64,000 nt of DNA from the NCBI GenBank assembly GCA_024280855.1, contig JAJRPG010000082.1, positions 32,391 to 96,390 on the forward strand, given 5' to 3'. The translations under genes were made by a program, and so were the position numbers. Below are positions 9,956 to 19,359 of the stretch, piece after piece. The notes below the pieces were generated by a model. That model was not told the DNA's origin and made no database searches. It saw only the letters and a program-made list of their open reading frames with translations. Each line of letters begins with the position of its first letter. Positions within the stretch are counted from its first letter, which is position 1. The stretch is from Planctomycetota bacterium. GTDB lineage: Bacteria > Planctomycetota > Phycisphaerae > UBA1845.

Positions 9956-11839
9956 CTATTGTTTCCTCAGCCACCAGCATAGCGATAGGATCGTGAACAA
10001 AACATCCGCATTTTCGGCCCTGCGGGAACGGTGATCGGCCAAAAGTCTCTCTACGCCCTCAAAATTGAGTCCCTGACAAGATTCCACTGTCGCCCGATCC
10101 ACCACATCCCGGAATAGTCCGTATAACGGGCCACGCAGCATTTCACCTACAGGAACCTCAAAACCCTGTTTCGGGCGATCCAAGGCTATATCTGGCACCA
10201 GACCTCGATAGGCGTCAACCAACACGCGCTTCCGCATCCCGCGATCAATTTTCCATTGGCTTGGCATACTCCAGGCTAGACCTACAACCCTCGGGTCCAG
10301 AAACGGAATCCGCACCTCCAGCGAGTGCATCATACTGGCTGAATCTACCTTTTGCAGCATGTCACCGGGCAAGCCGTGCTGTAAATCAAACGCAAGGATG
10401 CGGTTCACAGGATCATCCGCGTCAATGCCAGCGGTTATTGAATGAGCCAGTTCCAGTGTGGTATCATCCCCTTGCTCGAATAGGGATTGGCTGGTCTGCT
10501 CGGAGATTATGCGTGACCAAGCAACGTGCCTGGCTAACGGGTCAGTCGAATTTGATCGCAGGAGCTTGCGCAATTGTCGCACACGGTTGCCGATCGCCCC
10601 GCCTCTTGTAGACGCGAAGCGATTCGTAACTGGCTCAATAATCCTGCTTCGCAACAAAGCTGGGATGCGATGATACGCCCGCCAGGAATCATGGGCCGCG
10701 TAGCGCCAATATCCAGCGAATAATTCATCTGCACCGTCACCACTAATCGCAACCGTTACATGTTGACGCGCAAAAGCGGATAGCAAACTTGTTGGAAGGA
10801 TTGAGCTATCGCCGAACGGCTCGGACAAATGATCGAGCATCTTAGGCACAGCGCTCAGCACGTCGGCTTCGCTGAGTATCAGTTCGTGATGCCTGGCCCC
10901 CAAACCAGACGCGACGGTTCGCGCGTAACTCGACTCATCATAACTTCCGTGAGATGAATAACCGATCGAAAATGTGTCAATAGGCTGCCCTATCGAACGC
11001 TGCAAATGATAGGCTAAAATCGTTGAGTCTGTTCCGCCTGATAAAAAAGCACCGACGGGGACATCCGACACGCATCGTGCCGTCACCGCGTCACCTAATA
11101 CGCGGCGCAACTGAACTTGAGCGCCAGCATAAGACGATGGTGATAGCGAGGGGGCAACTGCTTCGTAAGGATCATAATATCGCCGAACCGCCTTTACACT
11201 GCCCTTCTCAAACTCAAGCACATGGGCCGGTTCCAATCGGCGGACCTTGCTATAGATGGTATTGGGATGCGCGATGTAGCCATAACGCAATAACTGACCA
11301 ACCGCAGCGGGGTCTATGGCTGAGTCTGCCGTGCTCAATGCGTGATACGCACTCATCTCACTTGCGAACCAAAAACCATCGTCCCGGATACTATAAAATA
11401 ATGGCTTGATACCAAATCTGTCGCGTGATAGGAAACCGCGATCATCTTGCGAATCATAAAAAGCGATCGCCCACATGCCATTGAACCGTGCCAGCGCCTC
11501 GACACCCCATTGCACACAGGCCGCGAGAACAACTTCAGTATCGCCACTGGTGCGAAAAGCGTGGCCTAACGATTCTAATTCGCGGCGAATAGATTCAAAA
11601 TTGTATATTTCCCCGTTAAATACAAGGTGAAACCGACCGGACAGATCGTGCATCGGTTGGCCTGCATAATGGGCCGGGTCTTGCACGACAAGTCGCACCG
11701 CCCCCAACCCGACAGACTTATTCACCCACTGATTAGATTGGTCCGGGCCACGATGGCGCATGAGCGCGCACGATCGCCGTAGTGGCTCCGCAGCTACGGG
11801 AGATTGATCGAAATGTACGATGCCGCATATACCGCACAT
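9956..11839 (-). CDS. asnB: Asparagine synthase (glutamine-hydrolysing)
   Basis: A 627-residue AsnB-type enzyme. The N-terminus MCGICGIVHF exposes Cys2, the glutaminase nucleophile, followed by RHRGPDQS and NGEIYNF of the Ntn-hydrolase domain. The synthetase half has the PP-loop SGGTDST and the AISGDGADELFAGY motif. It forms asparagine, or a related amide on a glycan or peptide, from aspartate-type substrates, ATP and glutamine. Paralogues of this size often sit in exopolysaccharide and exosortase loci, which would fit the surface-glycan genes nearby, but ordinary asparagine synthesis is equally possible. It starts 10 bases after the TPR lipoprotein stop, suggesting co-transcription. Confidence 0.93.
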   Translation of the reverse strand: MCGICGIVHFDQSPVAAEPLRRSCALMRHRGPDQSNQWVNKSVGLGAVRLVVQDPAHYAGQPMHDLSGRFHLVFNGEIYNFESIRRELESLGHAFRTSGDTEVVLAACVQWGVEALARFNGMWAIAFYDSQDDRGFLSRDRFGIKPLFYSIRDDGFWFASEMSAYHALSTADSAIDPAAVGQLLRYGYIAHPNTIYSKVRRLEPAHVLEFEKGSVKAVRRYYDPYEAVAPSLSPSSYAGAQVQLRRVLGDAVTARCVSDVPVGAFLSGGTDSTILAYHLQRSIGQPIDTFSIGYSSHGSYDESSYARTVASGLGARHHELILSEADVLSAVPKMLDHLSEPFGDSSILPTSLLSAFARQHVTVAISGDGADELFAGYWRYAAHDSWRAYHRIPALLRSRIIEPVTNRFASTRGGAIGNRVRQLRKLLRSNSTDPLARHVAWSRIISEQTSQSLFEQGDDTTLELAHSITAGIDADDPVNRILAFDLQHGLPGDMLQKVDSASMMHSLEVRIPFLDPRVVGLAWSMPSQWKIDRGMRKRVLVDAYRGLVPDIALDRPKQGFEVPVGEMLRGPLYGLFRDVVDRATVESCQGLNFEGVERLLADHRSRRAENADVLFTILSLCWWLRKQ

Positions 11840-11849
11840 CGAATTATAC

Positions 11850-12605
11850 TTATGAGCCGCCGTCTTTGGCGGGGACTATTGAAGGCAGAGCGCTTCGTGC
11901 GATAAGTTCGCTTCGCACCCATTCATCTCGCGGGTCGATCTGGAACGCCCGCTGCAGATGGTGAACCGCTGCCTGGTCTCGGCCATGACGAATTAAAAAT
12001 TTGGCAAAAGCCCGATGAGCCTGAGAAGAGTTTCCTTCTATGGCTACCGCTTGTTTATATCGAAGCAATGCCTCATCGATTTGGCCCCGCTCTTCCAACT
12101 CTTTGGCTAGGAATATATATTGTTTAGCAGATGGGCCAACAAACCGAGCGACCCATTCCGCGTGATCAAGCGCCTGGTCGAATTGCCCTTTAAGCTCCAG
12201 CACAGTGCTTAGCCCTTCAAGCGAGGGTTGATGACCAGGGAAAGCACGAATCGCCCGACGATAGTATTCAATCGCGGCATCAACCTCACGCAAGGCAACG
12301 GCTCTTTGGGTGCGTTCAAAATTATTCTTGGCTAAAATTTCACTACAGACCGCTAAATCGTGAAGGTTATGAACCCGGTCTGGTCGCCGTTGGTCTGCCT
12401 GCTCAAAAAGCATCCGGGCTTCGCCGTAGTTGCCTGAGATCATAAATCTTTGACCTTCGTGCCGAAGATTACGATAGGTTGGACCACAGCCAACAGTCGC
12501 AAGCAAACACACGAGCGTACAAAGCGTCATCCAGGGTGAAGCTAAACGCGCGATATTTGTCCAGCCTGCAACGGCGGGATTGTTATTGAAATATGTTCTC
12601 ATCAT
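11850..12605 (-). CDS. TPR-repeat lipoprotein
   Basis: A 251-residue protein with a hydrophobic leader ending in the lipobox-like LLATVGC (Cys about 40), so probably a lipoprotein. The mature part is made of tetratricopeptide helices: YGEARMLFEQADQRRPD, AIEYYRRAIRAFPGHQPSLEGL, FDQALDHAEWVARF, IDEALLRYKQAVAIEGNSSQ and AAVHHLQRAFQIDPRD. TPR proteins scaffold complexes; no partner is evident. It is immediately upstream of asnB. The start is uncertain: ATGATG at 12605 gives a long n-region, and an internal Met at about residue 26 would give a shorter signal. Confidence 0.8.
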   Translation of the reverse strand: MMRTYFNNNPAVAGWTNIARLASPWMTLCTLVCLLATVGCGPTYRNLRHEGQRFMISGNYGEARMLFEQADQRRPDRVHNLHDLAVCSEILAKNNFERTQRAVALREVDAAIEYYRRAIRAFPGHQPSLEGLSTVLELKGQFDQALDHAEWVARFVGPSAKQYIFLAKELEERGQIDEALLRYKQAVAIEGNSSQAHRAFAKFLIRHGRDQAAVHHLQRAFQIDPRDEWVRSELIARSALPSIVPAKDGGS

Positions 12606-12718
12606 ATGCCCCTATATGAGCCATCGACGCTATCGCGCCACATCTCAGAAACCAACACGAGGCCTGGGAAACTTTGACGAACGCCCCCAGCCGAGTACCT
12701 TTGGGCAGAGGAAAAACC

Positions 12719-13078
12719 ATGCCCAGTCGATTCGTTATTCTACATCACTGTGTCAACGGAAGCGAGCATTGGGATTTGATGATTGAGCATAAAGGCGTTC
12801 TGTTAACCTGGCAGCTAGACAAAGAACCTGTGAACTTGTCCAGTCTGCCCATTCGGGCAAGGCGCATTGATGACCACCGCGTAGCTTATCTGGACTATGA
12901 AGGTGAGATTAGTGGAAATCGAGGCGAGGTCTGGCGAGTTGATGCGGGCGCATCTCACATTAAAGAACTCACAGTCTGCGAGATTTTGGTTCGGCTTGAA
13001 GGGCGAAGGCTTGCAGGAGATTTTACGCTCTCGAATGAGCGCAATGAGGATTGGGCATTCGATCGCTCGATCAATTGA
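12719..13078 (+). CDS. Stand-alone LigD-type 3'-phosphoesterase (PE) domain protein
   Basis: A 119-residue protein from ATG 12719, preceded by AGAGGA, a good ribosome-binding site. It resembles the phosphoesterase domain of bacterial NHEJ ligase LigD: FVILHH near the start, HWDLMIEHKGVLLTWQL, DHRVAYLDYEGEI, and RRLAGDFTLS at the end. In LigD-PE the residues His, His-x-Asp-x-Arg, and His/Tyr of the DHxxxY segment form the metal site that trims 3' ends. Here the Asp-following Arg position reads Met (HWDLM). No ligase, polymerase or Ku gene is in the window. A role in DNA 3'-end healing is inferred from the family. Confidence 0.72.
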   Translation: MPSRFVILHHCVNGSEHWDLMIEHKGVLLTWQLDKEPVNLSSLPIRARRIDDHRVAYLDYEGEISGNRGEVWRVDAGASHIKELTVCEILVRLEGRRLAGDFTLSNERNEDWAFDRSIN

Positions 13079-13238
13079 TGGCGAAAACCACTGACGCCAA
13101 ACGTGTGATATTCAACCGGGGAATGACCGAAGAGCGCGAGTTTTTACTGCGCACTCAAACTTAAATGAGTTGCCATAGCGAAACCAGAGCTTGTAGATTC
13201 CCCGAGAAGCCACGAGTGCCCACGGAGCCACCGGCGTC

Positions 13239-13607
13239 TTAAGCACCACACATAACGCGGCCCATAGCTTCTTCCACACGATCTTTTTCAAACGGTTTGA
13301 CAACATAATCAGCCGCACCGAGCTTGAGCGCTTCCATCAAAGGCTCTCGCTGATCGATGGCAGAGATCATGATAATCTTGGCGTTCGGATCGCTTGCACG
13401 AATTGCTTTAAGCGCCTCAATACCGCTTACAGTAGGCATCACGATATCCATCGTCACGATGTCCGGCTTGAGCTGCGCGTACATCTCAATAGCTTCGTTC
13501 CCGTCGCCCGCTTCACCGACAATTTCGTAACCGGCTTCGGTTAGCATGTTTTTCAACATGTGCCTCATGAATTTGGCGTCGTCAACAACTAATACTCTAG
13601 TGGACAC
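13239..13607 (-). CDS. cheY: Chemotaxis response regulator (CheY-like)
   Basis: A 122-residue single-domain receiver. The acidic pair is in VVDDAKFMR, the phosphoacceptor Asp54 in TMDIVMP, the switch Ser in MISA and the Lys in VVKPFEK. It starts at GTG 13607 with a strong AGGAG 8 bases upstream. It is the last gene of the cheW-R-A-C-D-Y run, so it should take phosphate from CheA and signal to a motor or other output that is not in the window. A second CheY lies at 20923. Confidence 0.93.
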   Translation of the reverse strand: MSTRVLVVDDAKFMRHMLKNMLTEAGYEIVGEAGDGNEAIEMYAQLKPDIVTMDIVMPTVSGIEALKAIRASDPNAKIIMISAIDQREPLMEALKLGAADYVVKPFEKDRVEEAMGRVMCGA

Positions 13608-13640
13608 AATGTATCTCCTGCTTCTTGTAATCCGCGTGGT

Positions 13641-14165
13641 CTAAATTTTCGCGGGTTCCTGGCCAATAATTTCTACGGTGACATCGCCCTGACTGGGATC
13701 AAGCAACATTTTACGCCCCTTCTTGCCGCCTGTATCGCTGGCCAGAAGTTTGATACCATGATGGGTAAGACGCTTTTTCACTGCCGCTTCATTTCGTACA
13801 CCCAACGATTTTGAAGTCTGGTCCCCAAACATAACTGACCCGCCAGAAATTTTGGCTTGAATCATTTTGGAGTTCGCACCAGCTTCGACCATGCGTTCGA
13901 TTAGAACATCGACGGCGGTGTCTGCAAATTTACCGGGATCGCCTGCGCCTTCCTTGGAACTTGGAAGGATAACATGCGCCAAGCCGCCAATGCCTTTTTG
14001 ACAATCGAACAAGGCTATTCCGATACAAGAACCTAGGACTGTGCGTATGCAGTCGGGGGCTTGTACGACAGCTATACCAGCAATACCGATGCTATGCACT
14101 TTACCCGCCTTATTTTCTTCTAGCGCCATTGCGCTAGACGGTGATATTGTATGCGTAGCTGCCAT
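13641..14165 (-). CDS. cheD: Chemoreceptor glutamine deamidase CheD
   Basis: CheD deamidates specific glutamines of chemoreceptors and partners with CheC. The catalytic Cys is in TVLGSCIGIALFD and the His in GGLAHVILP, with GGSVMFG downstream as usual. I chose ATG 14165, because GAAGGG lies 6 bases before it; an ATG at 14186 would overlap the end of the CheC gene by 10 bases and has no such site. The residues before the core (about 30) are a little long for the family. Neighbouring a CheC homologue is the expected context. Confidence 0.92.
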   Translation of the reverse strand: MAATHTISPSSAMALEENKAGKVHSIGIAGIAVVQAPDCIRTVLGSCIGIALFDCQKGIGGLAHVILPSSKEGAGDPGKFADTAVDVLIERMVEAGANSKMIQAKISGGSVMFGDQTSKSLGVRNEAAVKKRLTHHGIKLLASDTGGKKGRKMLLDPSQGDVTVEIIGQEPAKI

Positions 14166-14176
14166 CGCATTCCCTT

Positions 14177-15367
14177 CTATTGACACGCTGTTTCAATCAA
14201 CCGCATCGCGGTAGGCGAAGGCAGCAGAATTAACGTCATTTCCAGCCAGGTATCGTCCAGCATAAAATCGGTGCGTGCTAAAAACACACTATCAGAACCG
14301 ACCACCTGATCGGCGATGACCGACTCTATAATCGCACTTGCATGATCAAACGCATAGATCGGCGGACCAGTCTCAAACTGCATCTCCAGCCACGTAGACC
14401 AGCTATTTACAAATGAGCTTGAAATGATGTTGGCCGTTTCCTGCAAGGCCGAAATTTCAAGCTCTTCAAGCGTATTTGGAAGATTGTGAGGATCCCCCAT
14501 AAGCAGGGCACACAGTTTCCGGGCATGCGTCTCACCAAGCACTAACAATACATGCCCATGTACATTACTTCCCAGAGGCATATGCATAGCCGCCACAGGT
14601 TCATCGCTTGTCAGCTCGTCCCCTAATTCTTCCAATGGCACTTTCACAAAACCTTCGGTAGATATTTTTACGCCCTTCTTAACCCACTTAGACATAGACC
14701 GAGACGCATTGAAGGCACCATTGACCGCGATGGTACGAAGGGCTTGCTCGCGGACCTGCTCAAGCTGACATTGCGATTGCACCTTGTCCCAGGATTCAGT
14801 AGACAAAATAAACAGCATGGGCCACTGCATACATTTCCCATCTATCATGAACTCAGTCGTAGCTACGAGGACTTCATCGCTATTGACAACAATTTGCCCC
14901 ACCACTGACTCAATAATGGCACTACCCATGTCATATGCAAAAAGTGGAGCTTCGGGTTCAATGGAAAGCTGGAGCCATTTCGCTAAACTGTTCGCGTAAG
15001 CACTACAAACAATATTGCCAGTCTCTTCAAGGCAAGATTGCTCAAGTTCCGAAATAACCGTTGTTGTACCGGGCTTATTTTGCATCATCATGTCGACGAG
15101 CTGCATGCTTACATCGTCTGGAAACATGAGTAACATATGCCCGGTCAAGTCTCCGCTTAATGGAAGATGCACGGCGGCAATCACATCATCGGTTAGACCA
15201 AGCACTTCGCTGGCTTCAACTACAGGGACAGATTGAAATCCGTCACTGGTAAGCCTAACGCCACGATGAAACCATTTAGAAAGCGCGCGTGACGCATTGT
15301 ACGAACCGTTCACAGCCACGGTTCGTAGCGCATTTTCTAATGACGTATCCTGAATTTCTACGGACAT
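14177..15367 (-). CDS. Tandem CheC-type phosphatase (two CheC domains)
   Basis: A 396-residue protein, about twice the usual CheC length. Two homologous halves align well: ALRTVAVNGSYNASRALS (residue 13) with ALRTIAVNGAFNASRSMS (about 211), and LEETGNIVCSAYANSL (about 113) with LQETANIISSSFVNSW (about 311). CheC dephosphorylates CheY-P through two ExxN motifs. In both halves the first motif has lost Glu and Asn (T and V there), while the second keeps E-x-x-N. It starts one base after the cheA stop, with GGGAG upstream, so it is translationally linked to cheA and followed by cheD. Confidence 0.85.
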   Translation of the reverse strand: MSVEIQDTSLENALRTVAVNGSYNASRALSKWFHRGVRLTSDGFQSVPVVEASEVLGLTDDVIAAVHLPLSGDLTGHMLLMFPDDVSMQLVDMMMQNKPGTTTVISELEQSCLEETGNIVCSAYANSLAKWLQLSIEPEAPLFAYDMGSAIIESVVGQIVVNSDEVLVATTEFMIDGKCMQWPMLFILSTESWDKVQSQCQLEQVREQALRTIAVNGAFNASRSMSKWVKKGVKISTEGFVKVPLEELGDELTSDEPVAAMHMPLGSNVHGHVLLVLGETHARKLCALLMGDPHNLPNTLEELEISALQETANIISSSFVNSWSTWLEMQFETGPPIYAFDHASAIIESVIADQVVGSDSVFLARTDFMLDDTWLEMTLILLPSPTAMRLIETACQ

Positions 15368-15368
15368 T

Positions 15369-18368
15369 CTAGGCTCCCGATGCGACTAAAGTTGCCGCTT
15401 CAGATTCAACTTCTTCACTTACCTTCGCGGCGAGGTCCATCATGGCACTTACGTCAAGGATAAGAGACACGGTACCGTCACCTCGTATCGAAGCGCCAGC
15501 AATACCCCGCACGTTCGTATAGTTTTCAGCGATTGACTTAATCACCACATCATCCTGGCCATACAATTCATCTACGATTAAGCCGATGTTGTCTTTCTCA
15601 AATCCAATGATGACCACTTCTAATTCGTCCGCGTCACGAGATTCGGTACAAAGAGAAGGCGCGTTAGTACGAAATATTTTCTCAAATGTTAGCAGCGGAA
15701 TCACGCGATCACGTACCCGCACCACATCGCGGCGTTGGATCCTTTTGATCTCTTTGCGCTTGACCGTAATGATCTCGGCTACAGTTTCCAAGGGAATGGC
15801 GTACACACCTTTACCTATACGAGCGACCAACGAAGTCAAAATAGCCAGCGTGAGAGGTAATCTAATCGTTACTTTACTACCAACACCAGGCGTCGTATCA
15901 AGCTCGACAGCGCCACTAAGACGATCAATCTTCGCTTTCACGATGTCCATACCCATGCCACGACCGGACAAGTCCGTCACCACTTGAGCGGTCGAAAACC
16001 CTGGCTGCATGATGAATTGAGCGATTTCCTGATGTCCCATTTTCTCCAACTGGGCTTCAGTTACCAACTCTTTTTCAACCGCTTTTTGCCCGACTCTCTC
16101 GATGTTGACACCAGCGCCATCGTCAGACACTTCGATGCAAATGGTATTGCCGCGATGACATGCTTCGAGCGTTAAAATGCCTGTTTCCGGCTTACCCGCT
16201 GCCAATCTATCTTCTGGAACTTCGATGCCGTGATCGACACTATTGCGAACCATGTGCGTCAATGGATCGCCTAACTCATCGATCATGCGTTTATCAAGTT
16301 CGGTATGCTCGCCCTTTAATACCAGCTCTACTTTCTTGCCAGTAGATTTACAAATATCACGCACAACCCGGCGGAATCGACCAAACAACGGTCCAACTGA
16401 AACCATGCGCGTACCCATGATACCTTTTTGTATACCCTCAGAAACACGACTCAGGCCATGCAACGCTTCATCAAAATCGTACATCGCAGGACGTAAATCG
16501 GATACTTTTTTTACCAACGAACAAACCGGAGCAATGCTCTGCGATAGAATAAGAAGATCACTACGAACCTCCTCTAGTTCCCGCTGAGACTCGCTTGCAC
16601 TGCCAGTTTGTAATTGAGAGATATGCGTATTCAGTCGTTCCAATCGTTCGTTCATATCATCAGCAAGGAATCCGAGATTTTTACCCTCGAAAACCTCACG
16701 GAACAGGCTATGGACTTGAGAAAAACGTGCGCGGTTAATTACTAATTCGCCGCCGAGATTCATCAGATCATCCAGGCGTGCCTGGTCTACGCGTAATGTT
16801 TCACCGGTTTTGACAGGAGCCTTCTCAGCCTTGGCCGCGGGCTTACCGGCAGCAGGCTTCCCCGCGACAGGTGGTGCTTTTGGTGGAGATGATGACGCTG
16901 GCTCTTTTGCTTTCTCTGCCTGAACATTTCCAGTTTTTCCCGCATCACTCGTTCCATCTAGCGTGGGAATCGCGGCGACGTCTTTCGAAAGATCAGCTGA
17001 AGTATCATTGTTAGTTTCAGCATTTTCTGCCTGCGAAGAATCTTCCTCACTTGACATGTCATCATCAGAACCCGCATGAGCGACAGTCACTTTCTCCACA
17101 GAATACGTCATAATAGATTCTTGAACGTCTTTCGGGCTAACGTCCGATTCAACAAGGTAAACAACCTCGCTCAAAGATGAATCGCCCGTCACATCGTCCA
17201 AATCCGGCGTGGTCGATACCACATGCCCCACTTCGCCAAGCTTATTAAAAATGAGATAAGATTGGATGGATGACTCATCCGAATTTTCTGGAAACTTTAC
17301 GATGACAGAAAGATGACCCTCTGCAATTTTCTCATCAATAATTACCCCGGAAGCATTCCCTGTAGCAGCGCCTGCTTCTGTTGACTCTGTGGCATCAGCC
17401 GATTTTCCATTGGGGGACCATTTGTCAAATTTGTTCGCAAATTCATCAGGATCAATATCACTGACTTCGCCCTGCCTGAGCAAATCATTGACACTGCGTA
17501 TGCGATCGACAACTGAAAAGAAAACCGTCATCAACTCTTCGTCGAGCGTCAGTCGTTGCGCTCGAAGCTCGTCGAATATGGTTTCCATGTCGTGAGTCAC
17601 GCGATTCATTCCGGTAAGCCCTGCGGCACCGGAAGCGCCTTTGATGTTATGTGCGGCGCGAAATACGCGATTTAGTAAATCAATATCAGATGGTGACTCT
17701 TCCAGCCCTAGAAGAGCCTCATTCAACTCTTCTATGGTCTCCGCAGTCGTCTCGACAAACAAGGCGGCTAATTCCGGGTCACTAAAAACTTCGTTTGTCG
17801 TGCGTGAATTTGCACTTGCCTCCGGCCCAGACGCACCTGAACCAGGCGTTGCCTCTATTGTCGATTGTTCCGATCCTTCAGCATCGCTCGCACCTTCATT
17901 TGAAGAACCCTGTTCGGCCTGTTCAGCGCTTTTATTCTGCGAATTGTCATCCAAAATAGCGTTTAGGCTTGCAAGCACATCATCGATCTCAACAGGCTCA
18001 TCCTGTGGCTCAGATAGTTCTGCGACTAACGCCTTCAAACGATCAAATACACGAAACAATACCTCAAAACTGTTGGCAGATAAATCGCGTTTTAACATGC
18101 GCACCTGGTCAAATAGCGTTTCCATGATGTGTGTCAGATCCTTGATTTTGTCGAATCCAAACGCCGCCGCTAGCCCTTTCAAGCTATGTGCAGCACGAAA
18201 CATCGTGTTCATTTGCTCACGATCTTCTGGCGCATCTAACGACAACACACCCGACCCGGCCTTCGACTCAAATTCCATCAGACCCGTATCGAGCATTTCT
18301 AAATACTCGGGAGCCTCGTCGAGAAAGCCAGCCATCAATTCTGGAGTGATTTCAATTCCGCTACTCAT
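15369..18368 (-). CDS. cheA: Chemotaxis histidine kinase CheA with two Hpt domains
   Basis: About 999 residues from ATG 18368, which has GAGGA just upstream; a longer frame from 18416 would overlap cheR. Domains in order: Hpt1 with phospho-His about 61 (FRAAHSLKG), Hpt2 with His about 240 (FRAAHNIKG), a poorly conserved region with a possible P2-like CheY-docking domain (about 355-450), a Pro/Ala-rich linker, P3 dimerisation (LDDLMNLGGELVINRARF), HATPase (MVRNSVDHGIE about 704, DDGAGVN, GRGMGMDIVK) and a C-terminal CheW-like P5 (from about 838). It phosphorylates CheY in response to receptor arrays. It sits 13 bases after cheR. Confidence 0.95.
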   Translation of the reverse strand: MSSGIEITPELMAGFLDEAPEYLEMLDTGLMEFESKAGSGVLSLDAPEDREQMNTMFRAAHSLKGLAAAFGFDKIKDLTHIMETLFDQVRMLKRDLSANSFEVLFRVFDRLKALVAELSEPQDEPVEIDDVLASLNAILDDNSQNKSAEQAEQGSSNEGASDAEGSEQSTIEATPGSGASGPEASANSRTTNEVFSDPELAALFVETTAETIEELNEALLGLEESPSDIDLLNRVFRAAHNIKGASGAAGLTGMNRVTHDMETIFDELRAQRLTLDEELMTVFFSVVDRIRSVNDLLRQGEVSDIDPDEFANKFDKWSPNGKSADATESTEAGAATGNASGVIIDEKIAEGHLSVIVKFPENSDESSIQSYLIFNKLGEVGHVVSTTPDLDDVTGDSSLSEVVYLVESDVSPKDVQESIMTYSVEKVTVAHAGSDDDMSSEEDSSQAENAETNNDTSADLSKDVAAIPTLDGTSDAGKTGNVQAEKAKEPASSSPPKAPPVAGKPAAGKPAAKAEKAPVKTGETLRVDQARLDDLMNLGGELVINRARFSQVHSLFREVFEGKNLGFLADDMNERLERLNTHISQLQTGSASESQRELEEVRSDLLILSQSIAPVCSLVKKVSDLRPAMYDFDEALHGLSRVSEGIQKGIMGTRMVSVGPLFGRFRRVVRDICKSTGKKVELVLKGEHTELDKRMIDELGDPLTHMVRNSVDHGIEVPEDRLAAGKPETGILTLEACHRGNTICIEVSDDGAGVNIERVGQKAVEKELVTEAQLEKMGHQEIAQFIMQPGFSTAQVVTDLSGRGMGMDIVKAKIDRLSGAVELDTTPGVGSKVTIRLPLTLAILTSLVARIGKGVYAIPLETVAEIITVKRKEIKRIQRRDVVRVRDRVIPLLTFEKIFRTNAPSLCTESRDADELEVVIIGFEKDNIGLIVDELYGQDDVVIKSIAENYTNVRGIAGASIRGDGTVSLILDVSAMMDLAAKVSEEVESEAATLVASGA

Positions 18369-18381
18369 AATATCCTCACAA

Positions 18382-19254
18382 TCACTTAGCCAGTACTGCC
18401 CGAGCGGCTGTTGCACTCAAGGGCTTGGTGTAAACATTAGGGCCGCCATAATCCAATTTTATGGCGTCACGAAGCTCTTGCGTGCTACGAATGGGATCAA
18501 CATCTCCAATAATCAGATTACCGCCACATCCCAATGCGTTGGTCAAATGATCGATCACGCGCAATTTCATGGCGTTATCGAAATACATCAATACGTTACG
18601 CAAGAATATCAAATCAAATTTTGACTCGGGGAATGGGTCGCGTAGGTTATGAAATTTGAATTTTACATGCTTGCGAATTTCAGATTTTAGTTCGTAGGTA
18701 TCGTCTTTTTGGGTGAACCATTTCGCAACGATCTTAGGATCAGAACGCGAGATAGCGTATTCGTTGTATATGCCGCTACTGGCTTTGTCCAAAACATCGT
18801 GACTAATATCACTTCCAACAATTTCTATTTTCCATGTCGAAAAACCAGGCAGTGATTCGCGTAAACAAATCGCCGCAGTATAGGCCTCTTCCCCACTGCT
18901 GCTCGCAGCGCTCCAAATTCGGATCGTCTTTGAAGCGACTTGCTTCTTTCTCTCGATCACCTCAGGCAGCCACTTTTCACGGAAGAATTTCCAAAGTGTT
19001 TCATTTCGAAAGAAATAGGTTTCATTGGTCGTCACCGCAGCCAGGAAGTGCGGGAGTTCTTTCTCGCAGGCCTTATCATCTTGAAGCAAACTGTAATAGT
19101 CTTTGAAGGAGGCGAGGTCCAATGATTTTAGACGCCTACGCAAACGATTGCTGAGCATACCCAGCTTCGATTCTGGCAGGAAAATCCCCGTCTTTTCATA
19201 GATGGTGTCAGCGAATTTCTTAAATTCGGCTTCTGTCAAATTGACTAATTCCAC
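18382..19254 (-). CDS. cheR: Chemoreceptor glutamate methyltransferase CheR
   Basis: A 290-residue CheR with the helical N-terminal domain (FADTIYEKTGIFLPESK, RLRRRLKSL) and the SAM-binding domain (IRIWSAASSSGEEAYTAA, then DISHDVLDKA and FDLIFLRNVLMYF). It methylates receptor glutamates for adaptation. No methylesterase CheB and no receptor gene is visible within the window, so the partner genes must be elsewhere. It lies 105 bases after cheW and just ahead of cheA. Confidence 0.95.
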   Translation of the reverse strand: MELVNLTEAEFKKFADTIYEKTGIFLPESKLGMLSNRLRRRLKSLDLASFKDYYSLLQDDKACEKELPHFLAAVTTNETYFFRNETLWKFFREKWLPEVIERKKQVASKTIRIWSAASSSGEEAYTAAICLRESLPGFSTWKIEIVGSDISHDVLDKASSGIYNEYAISRSDPKIVAKWFTQKDDTYELKSEIRKHVKFKFHNLRDPFPESKFDLIFLRNVLMYFDNAMKLRVIDHLTNALGCGGNLIIGDVDPIRSTQELRDAIKLDYGGPNVYTKPLSATAARAVLAK

Positions 19255-19359
19255 GAATCACCTCTCGGTTATTAAACTCATCCAATAATAAAACAGCCAA
19301 CTATCGTAACGATTTCCAGTAAAGGAAATTTTTCATATCCGCCTGGCAAATTCATGCCT

